DNA of 64,000 nucleotides from an uncultured Paracoccaceae bacterium. GTDB lineage: Bacteria > Pseudomonadota > Alphaproteobacteria > Rhodobacterales > Rhodobacteraceae. Where the stretch lies: assembly GCA_947496535.1 (NCBI GenBank), contig CANMDE010000012.1, positions 1-64,000 of the forward strand, in the 5' to 3' direction. Below, piece after piece: positions 7,093 to 16,671 of this stretch; within the stretch, counting starts at the first letter, position 1, and each line of letters begins with the position of its first letter. The notes below the pieces were generated by a model, which worked only from the letters and a program-made list of their open reading frames with translations, was not told where the DNA came from and searched no databases. The position numbers and the translations under genes are program-made.

Positions 7093-10000
7093 ATGAAGAC
7101 GATTTTGGGGGAAATCGCGTTGGTTCATAGATTGAAGTTGTCCCGCCGGGCTTTTTTGGCGTCCACAATCGCAGCACCGATTGCGGGCCGTGCTTTCGTC
7201 AGTGCGGAAGAATACAGATTTTTGCGCTTCGCCATCCGCACGGAGCAGGATGCACCTGACCGTCTGGTTTTTCAATTCGCCGAGGATACAACATTTAGCC
7301 AGCCGCGGACGTTTAACCTCACTGCTCCTGTTAACCCGAATAACCCCACACAATTCGCCACGATCAAGAGCGATGCACGCGGCCGCACAGTCTTTCCTGA
7401 GGGGTCTGGAAGCGGGCCCGCGGCCTGGAATACGCCCGCTGACGGGTCAACATTCTCGATTGCGCTTCGACTCCCATATGACACAGGTGGAATTGCTGCT
7501 CTTCCAGAAAATAGTGACCTGACGCGAGAAAGCGCGTTCTGGCTAAAGCTTGCGCAGGAACGGACGGCAAGCGGCCTTGTCTGGACGACCAAACTAGAAA
7601 CCCGGTTTTGGTCTAGAAACCTGTCTGGGTTGCCGAACATTATCGGATTTGGACGCGAAGCGGATGCGTCTGGCACGTTGCGCCTCGTCGACATGTTGCA
7701 GAAGCAGGCCCCGTTCCGAAATTCGCTGGGAGCCGAGCGTACTGCGCGAACGTTACAGAGGTTGTTCGGTCTGCCTCTCTCGGTTCGGCGGAGTGTTCCT
7801 GCTGAGGCCACTCTGCATGGGACTGATGGGCAGCTTGTTTTCGCTTTTGACTGGTTGGTGGCAAGCTCAGACGCGGATGCGTATTCATGGCCGACATACG
7901 GCCTCGCCGCTGAGGCGCTGGCTTTCGCTTTTCCTGTGCAAGACGAGACGCTCGGCCTTGTGTACGGTCAAAGGCTAGGAGGCGCGGCTGAGCTGAGCTC
8001 CGCAAACGGAACGGTGATGGAGCTCAGTGCGGGCCCGGACACCGATGCTTCTGAGGTTGCGTTCAATACGGCTATACGGCGGATTCGTCGTGACGGGCAA
8101 TCGGTCTCCCGGATGGATGCACCGGCAGCGGCCAAGGCCAGGCTAAGTCTGCGGCACCGTAGTCTGTTGTTGGCGGATTTGGAATTGCCTGATGCGATAA
8201 CAGAAGCCACGCTCGGTCGCTTTGCCGAAGGTGGTCAGAAATTCTATGATTTTGCTGCGCTTGGTATCGAAGCACCGTCAATTCAACCAGATCAGGCAGG
8301 TCTTCGATTCGATTTTCCTGTCGAGATGAAGGACGAAGACGGTGCGACCCGGATGCTCTTTGATGAAGAGGTATCTGAGGGGGCGGCGGGGGACTCTGCT
8401 GAGGGGGGGGATGAGCCTCCCAAGAAGCAACCCTTTGACAGTTATGCGTTCGGCCTCATCACGCTGTTTGGAGAAGATGCGCGATTGCAGGCGAGCACAG
8501 TGGGGGCGGGTGTAACTAAGTTCGAAGTCACAGGCAGGCTCGCGGGTCTTGGGCTCGCCTTGCGGGAGGAGGTTTCGCTTGATGCGGCGATCTCTTCAAA
8601 GTTGACATGGCCCGATCTCGAGACGGCAGAACCCATCGTGATGCGCCTTGTCGGGGTGCCTCCTGTGACCGTGCCACCCGAACCGTCTGATGAGATCGAA
8701 GGCGAGGAAAACAGGCGTGTCGCGGTGCACCAGAGCGCTATCCTACTCGATTGGCGTCGGGGTACGTCATGGGAGCGAACAACACCCTTTGCCGATGCGC
8801 CCCTCGATGTGGCGCTTGAGGGTGCGGCGCTGCGCGCGGAGCGGGACACCGATTTGCTGGCCCTCGATTTTCGCTTCTTCAATTTCCGGATGTTGTCCGA
8901 TGCAGATGGGACGAGGCTCCGGATGGTCCTACCAGAGCCAATTTTGAGAGAGACATCCGCCGCGCTGACGCCCAATCGTCCAATTCTGTCAATGGAGGTT
9001 CCGGGTGGGCATCTAATGACGGAGACGTTCAATCGTCAGCTTATCACCTCCTCCGATCTGCCTCAGCCTGATGATAAGGCGTTGATGGCGTTTGGAAATC
9101 ATGAGGGCGACGTTCCTGGCTTGGCACCGTGGGGTGATCTTGAGACGGCGGAGCTTTACCACAGGTTGCGCCTTGAAGACATGCGGACGCGTGTGGACAT
9201 CCGCAAAGAGCTGCAGCGCCGGATTGACATCACATTGCGGCGTGAAGCGCCGGAAGTCGCGGATGATTTCGCCGCTTTCGGCGAGGCATTCCGAAAGAAG
9301 ATCGCCCGATCGGCGATAGGGTTAGAACTAACAACATGGTTGCGCCGAAATCAGATTCCATCGGATCAGTGCATTTACATTGGTCCGAACATGATGGACC
9401 GCGATTTATGGCCGATCGCAAGGCAGGTCGCGCTTGAACTGCGCGTAACAGGTGGTGTCTCAGTGGCGGCGAAGGCACTCTTGAAAGAGTTGGCTGTCGC
9501 AGATACCCCCGACGTGTTGCGGGCACGGCAGGAGGCGCTTGCGAAACTGAGCGGGGAAACCGCCGCGCAGCGCACAGCAGTAGATGTGGACCTTTCAAGA
9601 GAGCGGCGAATCCCTGAAAACGCGTTTTTCGCCGAGTTCGACGCCTTTTATCGCCGCACCAAACCACTATCATTGCCGGAGGTATTTCCTGGTGTTATCT
9701 GGCTAAGTCGGCAGCCAGAAGGGTCCGAGACGCGGACCGCGCTTTTGGGGAATCGCAGTACCGGTCACGACGGAATTCTCAATGATTTCATTGCCGAAAC
9801 GGAAAAGTTCGATGCGGTTTCAAAATCCCGTGCGGGTGGTGCTTCAAGGCTGTGTTATGCGTGGGATACCCGTAAGGCAGCGACGGAAGACACTTCGTTC
9901 GCGCTGGATGCACTGCTAACTACGAACAGGGCCGATCTCTCCGTGCCGCCCCGGGCTCGGCGGGTCTTTGAGGTAGACGCCGACGGCGCGCGGCGTGAAG

Positions 10001-13000
10001 TCTTTGATTTTGCCAAATCGCTGGAGATGCAAGGGATCCGGCCCCGACAAGAGACGGCACCAGGAAATGTTGCGCTGGCACGGACGGCAGATATATATCA
10101 GAGCGCTGTTCGGACCATTGAGCCATGGGAAACCGACTGGGAATTGTTGGCCCGTTTGCACTTCTCGTTTCATGAGGAGGTGAGGCTGGAATTCCGCACG
10201 TCGGTGCCCGATGGGGTCTATTCCAAACTGCCAAGAGACTCGGATGATGGGATGCGCCCAGCGGAGCCTGCTTGGTCAGTTTCGCTCGCCTCTATCGTGC
10301 CGCGTCAAGGTCTGCGGGCAATTGCCTCTCCTGATTTCAACCCACTTGTCTTCCTGCAGGCCTTTAAGCAGAGCCATGATGAAGGTACCGATCCCGCGCT
10401 GACAGAGCCGCAATTCGAAGCTCTTTATACCCCGCCTAACCGCGGCGCCGCAGCCCCCTGGACCCGGGCTCGTCCGGTGGCAGAGGACGGGCAGGTTACT
10501 TGGGCCGAGACGCAGGCACCGGAGGACTTTCGCGCCGCACTAACCGCTTATGACAGGCACAGTCTTGTCGTCACCTCCATTCCGGGTCGCCCAACCGTTG
10601 GAGACATCGAAATCCTCGACGAAGACGGCAACGTCATCGAGGCGACCTTGGAGATCGGTGGCTTGGGCGAAGCGCCTGTCGGCTCTCTGCCCGCGCCGCC
10701 GGGTTATGAGCTTGATGATATCGATTTGTCGTTCGAGGACGAAGAGGGCCGCCGTATCAGGATTCGTCAGGCGATCATGACGCAGCAGGATTTCGGCTTC
10801 TCCCAGGCAACGCTCAGCCCGCTTGGCCCATCTGTCAGCATCTCCGCGCCCTTCCTTCTAAAGGTGCCCGGCAATCATTCCGGAGGGCAGGCCCTCTTCG
10901 AAGCGACCGAGATCGAGCAATTCGACCACGAAAGTACCTACTCCGAGCCGGAGCTCACGCGCATCAAGGATAAAGGCTATCTTTTCCCGCTGGGCCACCG
11001 CGCGAGCAGGGTGCGACAGACATCGACAGCCGTGGTTCATCCCGATGAGATCAATGGCCGCGAATATCCCGCCACCAAGGACATCACCCGTACGTGGATT
11101 AGCGTTGCGGAGCCTGTGAAGACGCAATGGTTCGGGCAGGCGTTAAACGGGCGGGAGCGGCCCTTTGATCAAAGCCGCATTGTCACCCTGAGGACCCCGG
11201 ATCTTGTCAGTCCTGATGACGACTCCGCGCTGCCACCTGAGGGCAGGGGGGATCTGGCCAGCGGACTGATAGATCTCGGCGAGGGGACCAAGGGCCTGGT
11301 ATTCTGGCCCCGCATCGCCGCACACCTCGAGGGGACGTTTCCGTTTCAGGTTATCTTCGATGATGGCCCCGCTGCAGTCGAGATGCCGCTCATCTTCGTC
11401 AGTTTTGGTGCCGCGACCCATGCTCCTACTCTCGAGAGGTTGTGTGACTACTACATGTCGCTGGGCACGGGTGGGCGAGAGGCCGAGCAATTTCTACGAC
11501 AGGTTCAGCATGCTGGCGCGCGGCGACGCTATGCTATCGAGCTGAACGATGCCGATACGACCTATGAGACGGAGAGCTGGATTTTCGGTGCCGAAGGCCG
11601 CCCCGTTACGGCCACGACTGAAGAAGCGACTGAAACGCCCTTCCCCTTGGGCCATGGCGTCGTCAAGGCCCGCGGAGCGCTATTTCAGAAGATGCCACGG
11701 CGACAGTTCAAATTCGATGCCGTGCTGGCTGCTACGGATCAGCCACCTTTCTATCCGTTCCTACAGACTGGCCGTGTTCGATTGGACAGGATCGCCAAGC
11801 AGATGGGGCTGAGGCGCGGTGTATCCGTCGATACCTCGTATGATGTCGAATATCTCACGCGTCGACGCCCTTCCGGCTTGGGGCCTGGCCTGTTGGTGCC
11901 GGGACCGGAACAGCCGGATATCGTTCTTGGCATCGCCGAACCTCCGAAGTTCGACCCCGGTGCGCGGGGCGATACACTGGGTGCAATCGGCCGTCCGTCG
12001 GGCTACCTGACTGCCATCGCCCGGCGCGAGGGGCCGCTGCTATATAAAGACCAAGTGCGGCAGCAGGGCTGGAAACATGACGCCTTCGGCAACCTGCCGA
12101 CAGAATATTCAGGCATCTTCACAGTTCCTACCGCGGAAGTCCGGAATCGCCGCAACAGGAACGTGCGCGACGATTTCGTGGTTCCCAAAAACCTCAAGGA
12201 GCTGATCTGCCTGATGCTGGGCAATCCGGATATGAAGATCCTCGGCGTTATTCAGCTTTGCGATCTTCTCGGCGAGATCGTCGGAAGTCTGTCCGAGAAT
12301 ATCCCCGTTTTCCAAGAGGCACAGGACTTTGGCCTTTCGGCCATCGCGGCCGGGATTGACGCAATCAAGGAGTTCGTGATCGCGCCGACCCGAGACGTGT
12401 TGGACGCAATAGAGGATCAGCTCAACACTGCGATCATTGAGGGCCTCAGCGTAAACGAAATACTGCCCGATCTTGCCAACAGCCTGACACAGCTAGACAA
12501 AACTCTGCAGGACCTACAAGAGACCAAAGCCGACGAAGAAGCACTGGCCCGCGTCTCAGCTTGCGTTGCGGCGGGCAAGACTGTCGTGCGGGAGCTTGAG
12601 AAAGTCGCCGATGATCCCGTCGCGCCGCTGAAGACGGGGCTTCTGAAGGCCTTCGAGGGTCTGATCGATTTGAGCATCGTCGATCTGGTGGCGGACGCGC
12701 TGGATGTTGGTGATCCGAAGGCCTTAATCCGAAACGCCATTGAGGGTGCCGAAGCAGAGCTTCTGGAATTGCTACGGGAAAGGGTGCTGCAAGGAACACC
12801 GCCAAATGCCGTGCTGAGTGAGGTTCTGCAGGGCGTGGCGAATGACCTTTCGCTTGGGAAGGTATTTGCCTCTGCTTCGATGGGTAATGTGATCGGCCAG
12901 TTGAACCTCGAAGAGGCCTTCGATGCCTTCACCCGCGAGACCCTGACGGAGGCGTTCGTCACGGTGTTCTACACCATCGGTGGGACGGAAGACGCGCCGG

Positions 13001-16000
13001 TATATGAGCCGATTGTCTCACTTGAGGTCTTTGCTGGCTCGCTTGATCCCAAGGACGCGGGCAAAGCCAAATGGGACGCCTTCGCGCGTCGCAGGCTCGT
13101 AGCGTTCCGTTCCATTCTGGACGACGCGATCGACAACATCGACCCCGGCGATCTGATCCCCGACCCGGTACTAGGCGCATTACTATCGCTTATCGAACTG
13201 TATGAAGCTGCGGTTGAGCTTGTGGAGAGAGTCGAAGAACAGAAACGAATCGTTGAGGTGCGGCTCCAACAGATCGAAGACGATTTGGAATCCGCCACGC
13301 AGCAGGCGCAGCAAGCCCTCCGGGTGGCGCAAACCCAGCTTCGGGCGCGGCGCGATGCGCTCGAAGAGGAGGTGAAGGCAGCTCTGAGTGCCGAGGAAGA
13401 ACGGCTGACCGCGCTCATCCGCAGCTTCTTCCGGATCGATCTGAACGCATTCCTTCTGGTCTATGAGAAAGTCGAGGCGGTGATCGCCGAGGCCGAAGGC
13501 TCCGCACAAATCGGCAACATAGCCCGCGCGGTCAGCGATCTGGTGCTAGCCGTCGATGAGGCGGCTTTCGCGGGCAAGTATACGACAGAGCTGGGGGAAA
13601 GCATCAGCGCTGCCGCGGGCGATATCGTGGCCCCTGTGCATCAAGCGTTATGCGTGGTGATCGATTACATAAACTCAACGAGCGGCTGGCTTGCGGGCGA
13701 TCTTCTAACAGAGGCAGAGATTGAGGGCCTCAGTGAGGCCTTCGGTGAGGCTCGTAAAGGGCTGGAGGTTGCCCTTGCGGAGGGCGATGCACCCGAACGG
13801 GTTGATCTCGCCAGCTTCCTTGATGTCGTGAGGCGCTTCCCTGCACTCGGCCTTCCGGAGATTTTGCCGGACGGGTCGCAAGGGGAGGGCGATGCCCTTC
13901 GCACGGGAATCGAAAATTACCTAACGCTCATCGTTGATCTGTTAAACGCCGCCGGTGATGCGCTTGAGGAGGGGGGGCTGGCCACCATAGAGGGCGCGGA
14001 CGTCTATCTTCAAAGCCTTCGCGAGGAGATGCTGATCGCGGCGCTTGAGACGATGGCGGCGACGGAGGGCGTTGTGCTCGAGCTTGTGCGGCTTTCACGG
14101 CTGCGGCAGGGTACAGAGCTTGTCTGTCCGTCCGTTGATCAAGTGTTGCGCGAGCTGCTGAGCAGTGACCCCGGCTTCCTTTCCGAAACCCGCGCGCGGA
14201 TCGAGACGCAGATCAACGGCTGGGGAACGCTGATCCAGCGGGCCGAAGCCGCGGTTAAGACGTATATCACCCAGCTCAAGGCGATGGCGGCGACCCTCGA
14301 AGATGGGCTCGCGGGCCGGTTGAACACGCTTCTCGAAGGGGTCGACACGACGCAAGACGCGACTCTTGTGGCCCTCGAAAACGCGCTTAAAGACGCGGAA
14401 GAGGGGGCTTTCCGCGCTTTGTCAAACACCGTACGGCCCGCGGCTCTGATGATCTTGCGCGCAGCGGATCGGGCTTTGGGTGAGATCAACGACGGCGTGT
14501 TGGAGGCGCAGGGCGAGGCGAAGGCCATCCTGCAGCGCGGCCTTGCCAACATCGAGCGCAGCCTGCAGGACGGTGCAGAAAAAGTGCCTGCCCTTACCCC
14601 CATCGCGGACCTTGGACAACAGGCACTCAAAGAGCTCAGGGGTCGGCTGAACCACCGGAATGCCGAGGCAGATCGGAGCTTGCGGGGCTTAATCTACCTA
14701 ATGGAGACGTCCAGCGATCTTCGGCCAGTAATCCCGCAAGTCGAAGACTTGCCGCAGCTCCTTCGGGAGGCACTGATCCCGGGCACCGAGGTGCCGAAGG
14801 ATCTTACTGGTGCTGTCTCCGCAGATTCCCTGCACGCGCTCCTCAAGTCGATCACTATCGATAAGGAGGCGGCGGAAAAGGCTCTGACAGGCTTCGTGGA
14901 CGAACTCGAAAGCGAGCTCCAGCAACAGGTCTGGGATCTCATCAAACCGCCTGTTCGTACCGTCGCCCTGGCCATTTCCGAGGTTTATGATACCGCGAGC
15001 ACGACGCGAAATAGTTTGCTGAAGGCACTTTCGGTAGGCGATGATCTCGACGCTACGCTACTAACATTGGCCCACTTCATCCTTGGAGTGTCCGATCTTC
15101 GGGCGCTTGTTGTCGTGCCCGGCTATCCAAGGACGGGCGACGCCACTATCGCGCAGCGCACTGCCGCGTTGCTTAGTTACTACGATGCTCGCGGTAACAC
15201 TTTCCCACCAGCCAATGCCAACCCGGCGGAGCAGGAAGGCCTCGAACAAGAGCTACGGATATTCCGGGTTCTCGCTCGTGAGAATGTCGCCGCAGAGGAC
15301 GCCATCGCGGCCTTAAAGGATGTGGGGCGTATCTTCGGCGGCGGCAGTCGGTCGCCCGCTCTCTTTGTGATCGCCGAGACTCTCGCCGACACCTTCCAGA
15401 GGATCGTCAGTGGCGATCTTGAGATCAAGATCGATCTCGCAGAGCTGCGCGATCAATTGCTTGATCACCTTCTTTCTTTCGTGCCTACGACGATCACCCG
15501 GACGCTCGACCACAAAGTTCCGATCCAGAGCCTCGAGCCGATCTTCCTCGTGGAGCCGGGTGCTACATTCTCTGTCAGTGCAAAAGTAAAGATCGATATC
15601 CGCGACGCTGGCGAGCCTGTCATCGAGGCCGCCGCGCGGCTCAGCCCGTTCAGCATCGCACTCTTTGGCGATGCTTTTGATATCATCACACTGAAATTTA
15701 GTGCCGCCGAATTCGTGCTTGCACCTGGCAAACCCGGCAAATTCGATATCACCTTCGCGGGTTACGAAATTGGGCCGCAAGCGGAATTTATCGCGGAGTT
15801 AGCCGAGTCACTTGGGCAAGATACCGGAAAGGTCTACATTGAGCCGACCGATGGTTTCCCTGGCATAGCCGCGGGCTACCGCCTGTCGCTGCCTGCCATG
15901 ACATTCGGCGCTGCAAATTTCCTCAATGTCGGGATTGTAGCCGGAGCGATGCTGCCTTTCGACAATCGAGAAGCGCTTTTCTCCGTTGGGATTTCGAGCC

Positions 16001-16671
16001 GCAACGATCCGTTCATCATCACCATCGGCGTATGGGGTGGCGGCGGGCATTTCACGCTCTATTCCAATGGGCAGGATATGGTCGGCTTCGATGTGGGCTT
16101 CGTCTTCGGTGGCGCGGGCGAGATCGCGGCGGGCCCACTTCAGGCACGGGGCCGTGTTTCTGTTGGGATTTTTCTGCGGAAATTCGGGGATTACAGTGAG
16201 ACGCTCGGAGATTTCTACGCAGGCGGGAAGGCCAAGATCGCTATTTTCAGCATCGCGGCCTCGTTGCGGGTTCAGATCGGTCAGGACGGCGGCGGCAATA
16301 TGGTCGGCTCGGCCGTATTCAAATACTCGTTCTCAGTCGGCTTCGCAAAATTCCGCTTCTCGATCACGCTATATAAGAAAGAAGACAAGGGGTTAAAAAA
16401 TGCAGGCGGGGAGTCCAGTACTGCTCTCCTACGCGGCCCTGGCATGGCCCCAACCTCCGGCGTGCGATGGGCGAACGCAAGTCAGGCCGGACCGCTCCAT
16501 GATCAACTGCTGCTGGCTTCTCTTCAGGGTGTTGGGGAGGCCAAGGGAAAGGGCACTGCGAAGATCGAGATATTCGTGGATCGCTTCGAAGAGGATTTCT
16601 TCGCATGGCGCGAAAACTTCGCCGATGCGCACGAGGCGCTTAAGGACAGTCTGGAAGGGTTCCCGCAATGA
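7093..16671 (+). CDS. Giant Tat-exported protein, about 3192 aa
   Basis: Not recognised. The N-terminus carries a twin-arginine signal (LSRRAFLASTIAAPIAG), so a folded protein should be exported. Start: ATG 7093; a TTG at 7120 with GGGGGA seven bases upstream would give a more typical Tat leader. Residues about 40-1650 look beta-rich and soluble, with acidic linkers (near 425-450, SEGAAGDSAEGGDEPP). Residues about 1700-2650 are long amphipathic helices with heptad-like stretches (for example VEERVEEQKRIVEVRLQQIEDDLESATQQAQQAL). Residues about 2720-3090 are Gly/Phe-rich beta repeats (GVWGGGGHFTLYSNGQDMVGFDVGFVFGGAGEI). A charged tail ends DRFEEDFFAWRENFADAHEALKD. No transmembrane helices beyond the leader are evident. 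The stop overlaps the next gene (ATGA). It could be a toxin or large surface assembly; no function is assigned. Confidence 0.85.
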   Translation: MKTILGEIALVHRLKLSRRAFLASTIAAPIAGRAFVSAEEYRFLRFAIRTEQDAPDRLVFQFAEDTTFSQPRTFNLTAPVNPNNPTQFATIKSDARGRTVFPEGSGSGPAAWNTPADGSTFSIALRLPYDTGGIAALPENSDLTRESAFWLKLAQERTASGLVWTTKLETRFWSRNLSGLPNIIGFGREADASGTLRLVDMLQKQAPFRNSLGAERTARTLQRLFGLPLSVRRSVPAEATLHGTDGQLVFAFDWLVASSDADAYSWPTYGLAAEALAFAFPVQDETLGLVYGQRLGGAAELSSANGTVMELSAGPDTDASEVAFNTAIRRIRRDGQSVSRMDAPAAAKARLSLRHRSLLLADLELPDAITEATLGRFAEGGQKFYDFAALGIEAPSIQPDQAGLRFDFPVEMKDEDGATRMLFDEEVSEGAAGDSAEGGDEPPKKQPFDSYAFGLITLFGEDARLQASTVGAGVTKFEVTGRLAGLGLALREEVSLDAAISSKLTWPDLETAEPIVMRLVGVPPVTVPPEPSDEIEGEENRRVAVHQSAILLDWRRGTSWERTTPFADAPLDVALEGAALRAERDTDLLALDFRFFNFRMLSDADGTRLRMVLPEPILRETSAALTPNRPILSMEVPGGHLMTETFNRQLITSSDLPQPDDKALMAFGNHEGDVPGLAPWGDLETAELYHRLRLEDMRTRVDIRKELQRRIDITLRREAPEVADDFAAFGEAFRKKIARSAIGLELTTWLRRNQIPSDQCIYIGPNMMDRDLWPIARQVALELRVTGGVSVAAKALLKELAVADTPDVLRARQEALAKLSGETAAQRTAVDVDLSRERRIPENAFFAEFDAFYRRTKPLSLPEVFPGVIWLSRQPEGSETRTALLGNRSTGHDGILNDFIAETEKFDAVSKSRAGGASRLCYAWDTRKAATEDTSFALDALLTTNRADLSVPPRARRVFEVDADGARREVFDFAKSLEMQGIRPRQETAPGNVALARTADIYQSAVRTIEPWETDWELLARLHFSFHEEVRLEFRTSVPDGVYSKLPRDSDDGMRPAEPAWSVSLASIVPRQGLRAIASPDFNPLVFLQAFKQSHDEGTDPALTEPQFEALYTPPNRGAAAPWTRARPVAEDGQVTWAETQAPEDFRAALTAYDRHSLVVTSIPGRPTVGDIEILDEDGNVIEATLEIGGLGEAPVGSLPAPPGYELDDIDLSFEDEEGRRIRIRQAIMTQQDFGFSQATLSPLGPSVSISAPFLLKVPGNHSGGQALFEATEIEQFDHESTYSEPELTRIKDKGYLFPLGHRASRVRQTSTAVVHPDEINGREYPATKDITRTWISVAEPVKTQWFGQALNGRERPFDQSRIVTLRTPDLVSPDDDSALPPEGRGDLASGLIDLGEGTKGLVFWPRIAAHLEGTFPFQVIFDDGPAAVEMPLIFVSFGAATHAPTLERLCDYYMSLGTGGREAEQFLRQVQHAGARRRYAIELNDADTTYETESWIFGAEGRPVTATTEEATETPFPLGHGVVKARGALFQKMPRRQFKFDAVLAATDQPPFYPFLQTGRVRLDRIAKQMGLRRGVSVDTSYDVEYLTRRRPSGLGPGLLVPGPEQPDIVLGIAEPPKFDPGARGDTLGAIGRPSGYLTAIARREGPLLYKDQVRQQGWKHDAFGNLPTEYSGIFTVPTAEVRNRRNRNVRDDFVVPKNLKELICLMLGNPDMKILGVIQLCDLLGEIVGSLSENIPVFQEAQDFGLSAIAAGIDAIKEFVIAPTRDVLDAIEDQLNTAIIEGLSVNEILPDLANSLTQLDKTLQDLQETKADEEALARVSACVAAGKTVVRELEKVADDPVAPLKTGLLKAFEGLIDLSIVDLVADALDVGDPKALIRNAIEGAEAELLELLRERVLQGTPPNAVLSEVLQGVANDLSLGKVFASASMGNVIGQLNLEEAFDAFTRETLTEAFVTVFYTIGGTEDAPVYEPIVSLEVFAGSLDPKDAGKAKWDAFARRRLVAFRSILDDAIDNIDPGDLIPDPVLGALLSLIELYEAAVELVERVEEQKRIVEVRLQQIEDDLESATQQAQQALRVAQTQLRARRDALEEEVKAALSAEEERLTALIRSFFRIDLNAFLLVYEKVEAVIAEAEGSAQIGNIARAVSDLVLAVDEAAFAGKYTTELGESISAAAGDIVAPVHQALCVVIDYINSTSGWLAGDLLTEAEIEGLSEAFGEARKGLEVALAEGDAPERVDLASFLDVVRRFPALGLPEILPDGSQGEGDALRTGIENYLTLIVDLLNAAGDALEEGGLATIEGADVYLQSLREEMLIAALETMAATEGVVLELVRLSRLRQGTELVCPSVDQVLRELLSSDPGFLSETRARIETQINGWGTLIQRAEAAVKTYITQLKAMAATLEDGLAGRLNTLLEGVDTTQDATLVALENALKDAEEGAFRALSNTVRPAALMILRAADRALGEINDGVLEAQGEAKAILQRGLANIERSLQDGAEKVPALTPIADLGQQALKELRGRLNHRNAEADRSLRGLIYLMETSSDLRPVIPQVEDLPQLLREALIPGTEVPKDLTGAVSADSLHALLKSITIDKEAAEKALTGFVDELESELQQQVWDLIKPPVRTVALAISEVYDTASTTRNSLLKALSVGDDLDATLLTLAHFILGVSDLRALVVVPGYPRTGDATIAQRTAALLSYYDARGNTFPPANANPAEQEGLEQELRIFRVLARENVAAEDAIAALKDVGRIFGGGSRSPALFVIAETLADTFQRIVSGDLEIKIDLAELRDQLLDHLLSFVPTTITRTLDHKVPIQSLEPIFLVEPGATFSVSAKVKIDIRDAGEPVIEAAARLSPFSIALFGDAFDIITLKFSAAEFVLAPGKPGKFDITFAGYEIGPQAEFIAELAESLGQDTGKVYIEPTDGFPGIAAGYRLSLPAMTFGAANFLNVGIVAGAMLPFDNREALFSVGISSRNDPFIITIGVWGGGGHFTLYSNGQDMVGFDVGFVFGGAGEIAAGPLQARGRVSVGIFLRKFGDYSETLGDFYAGGKAKIAIFSIAASLRVQIGQDGGGNMVGSAVFKYSFSVGFAKFRFSITLYKKEDKGLKNAGGESSTALLRGPGMAPTSGVRWANASQAGPLHDQLLLASLQGVGEAKGKGTAKIEIFVDRFEEDFFAWRENFADAHEALKDSLEGFPQ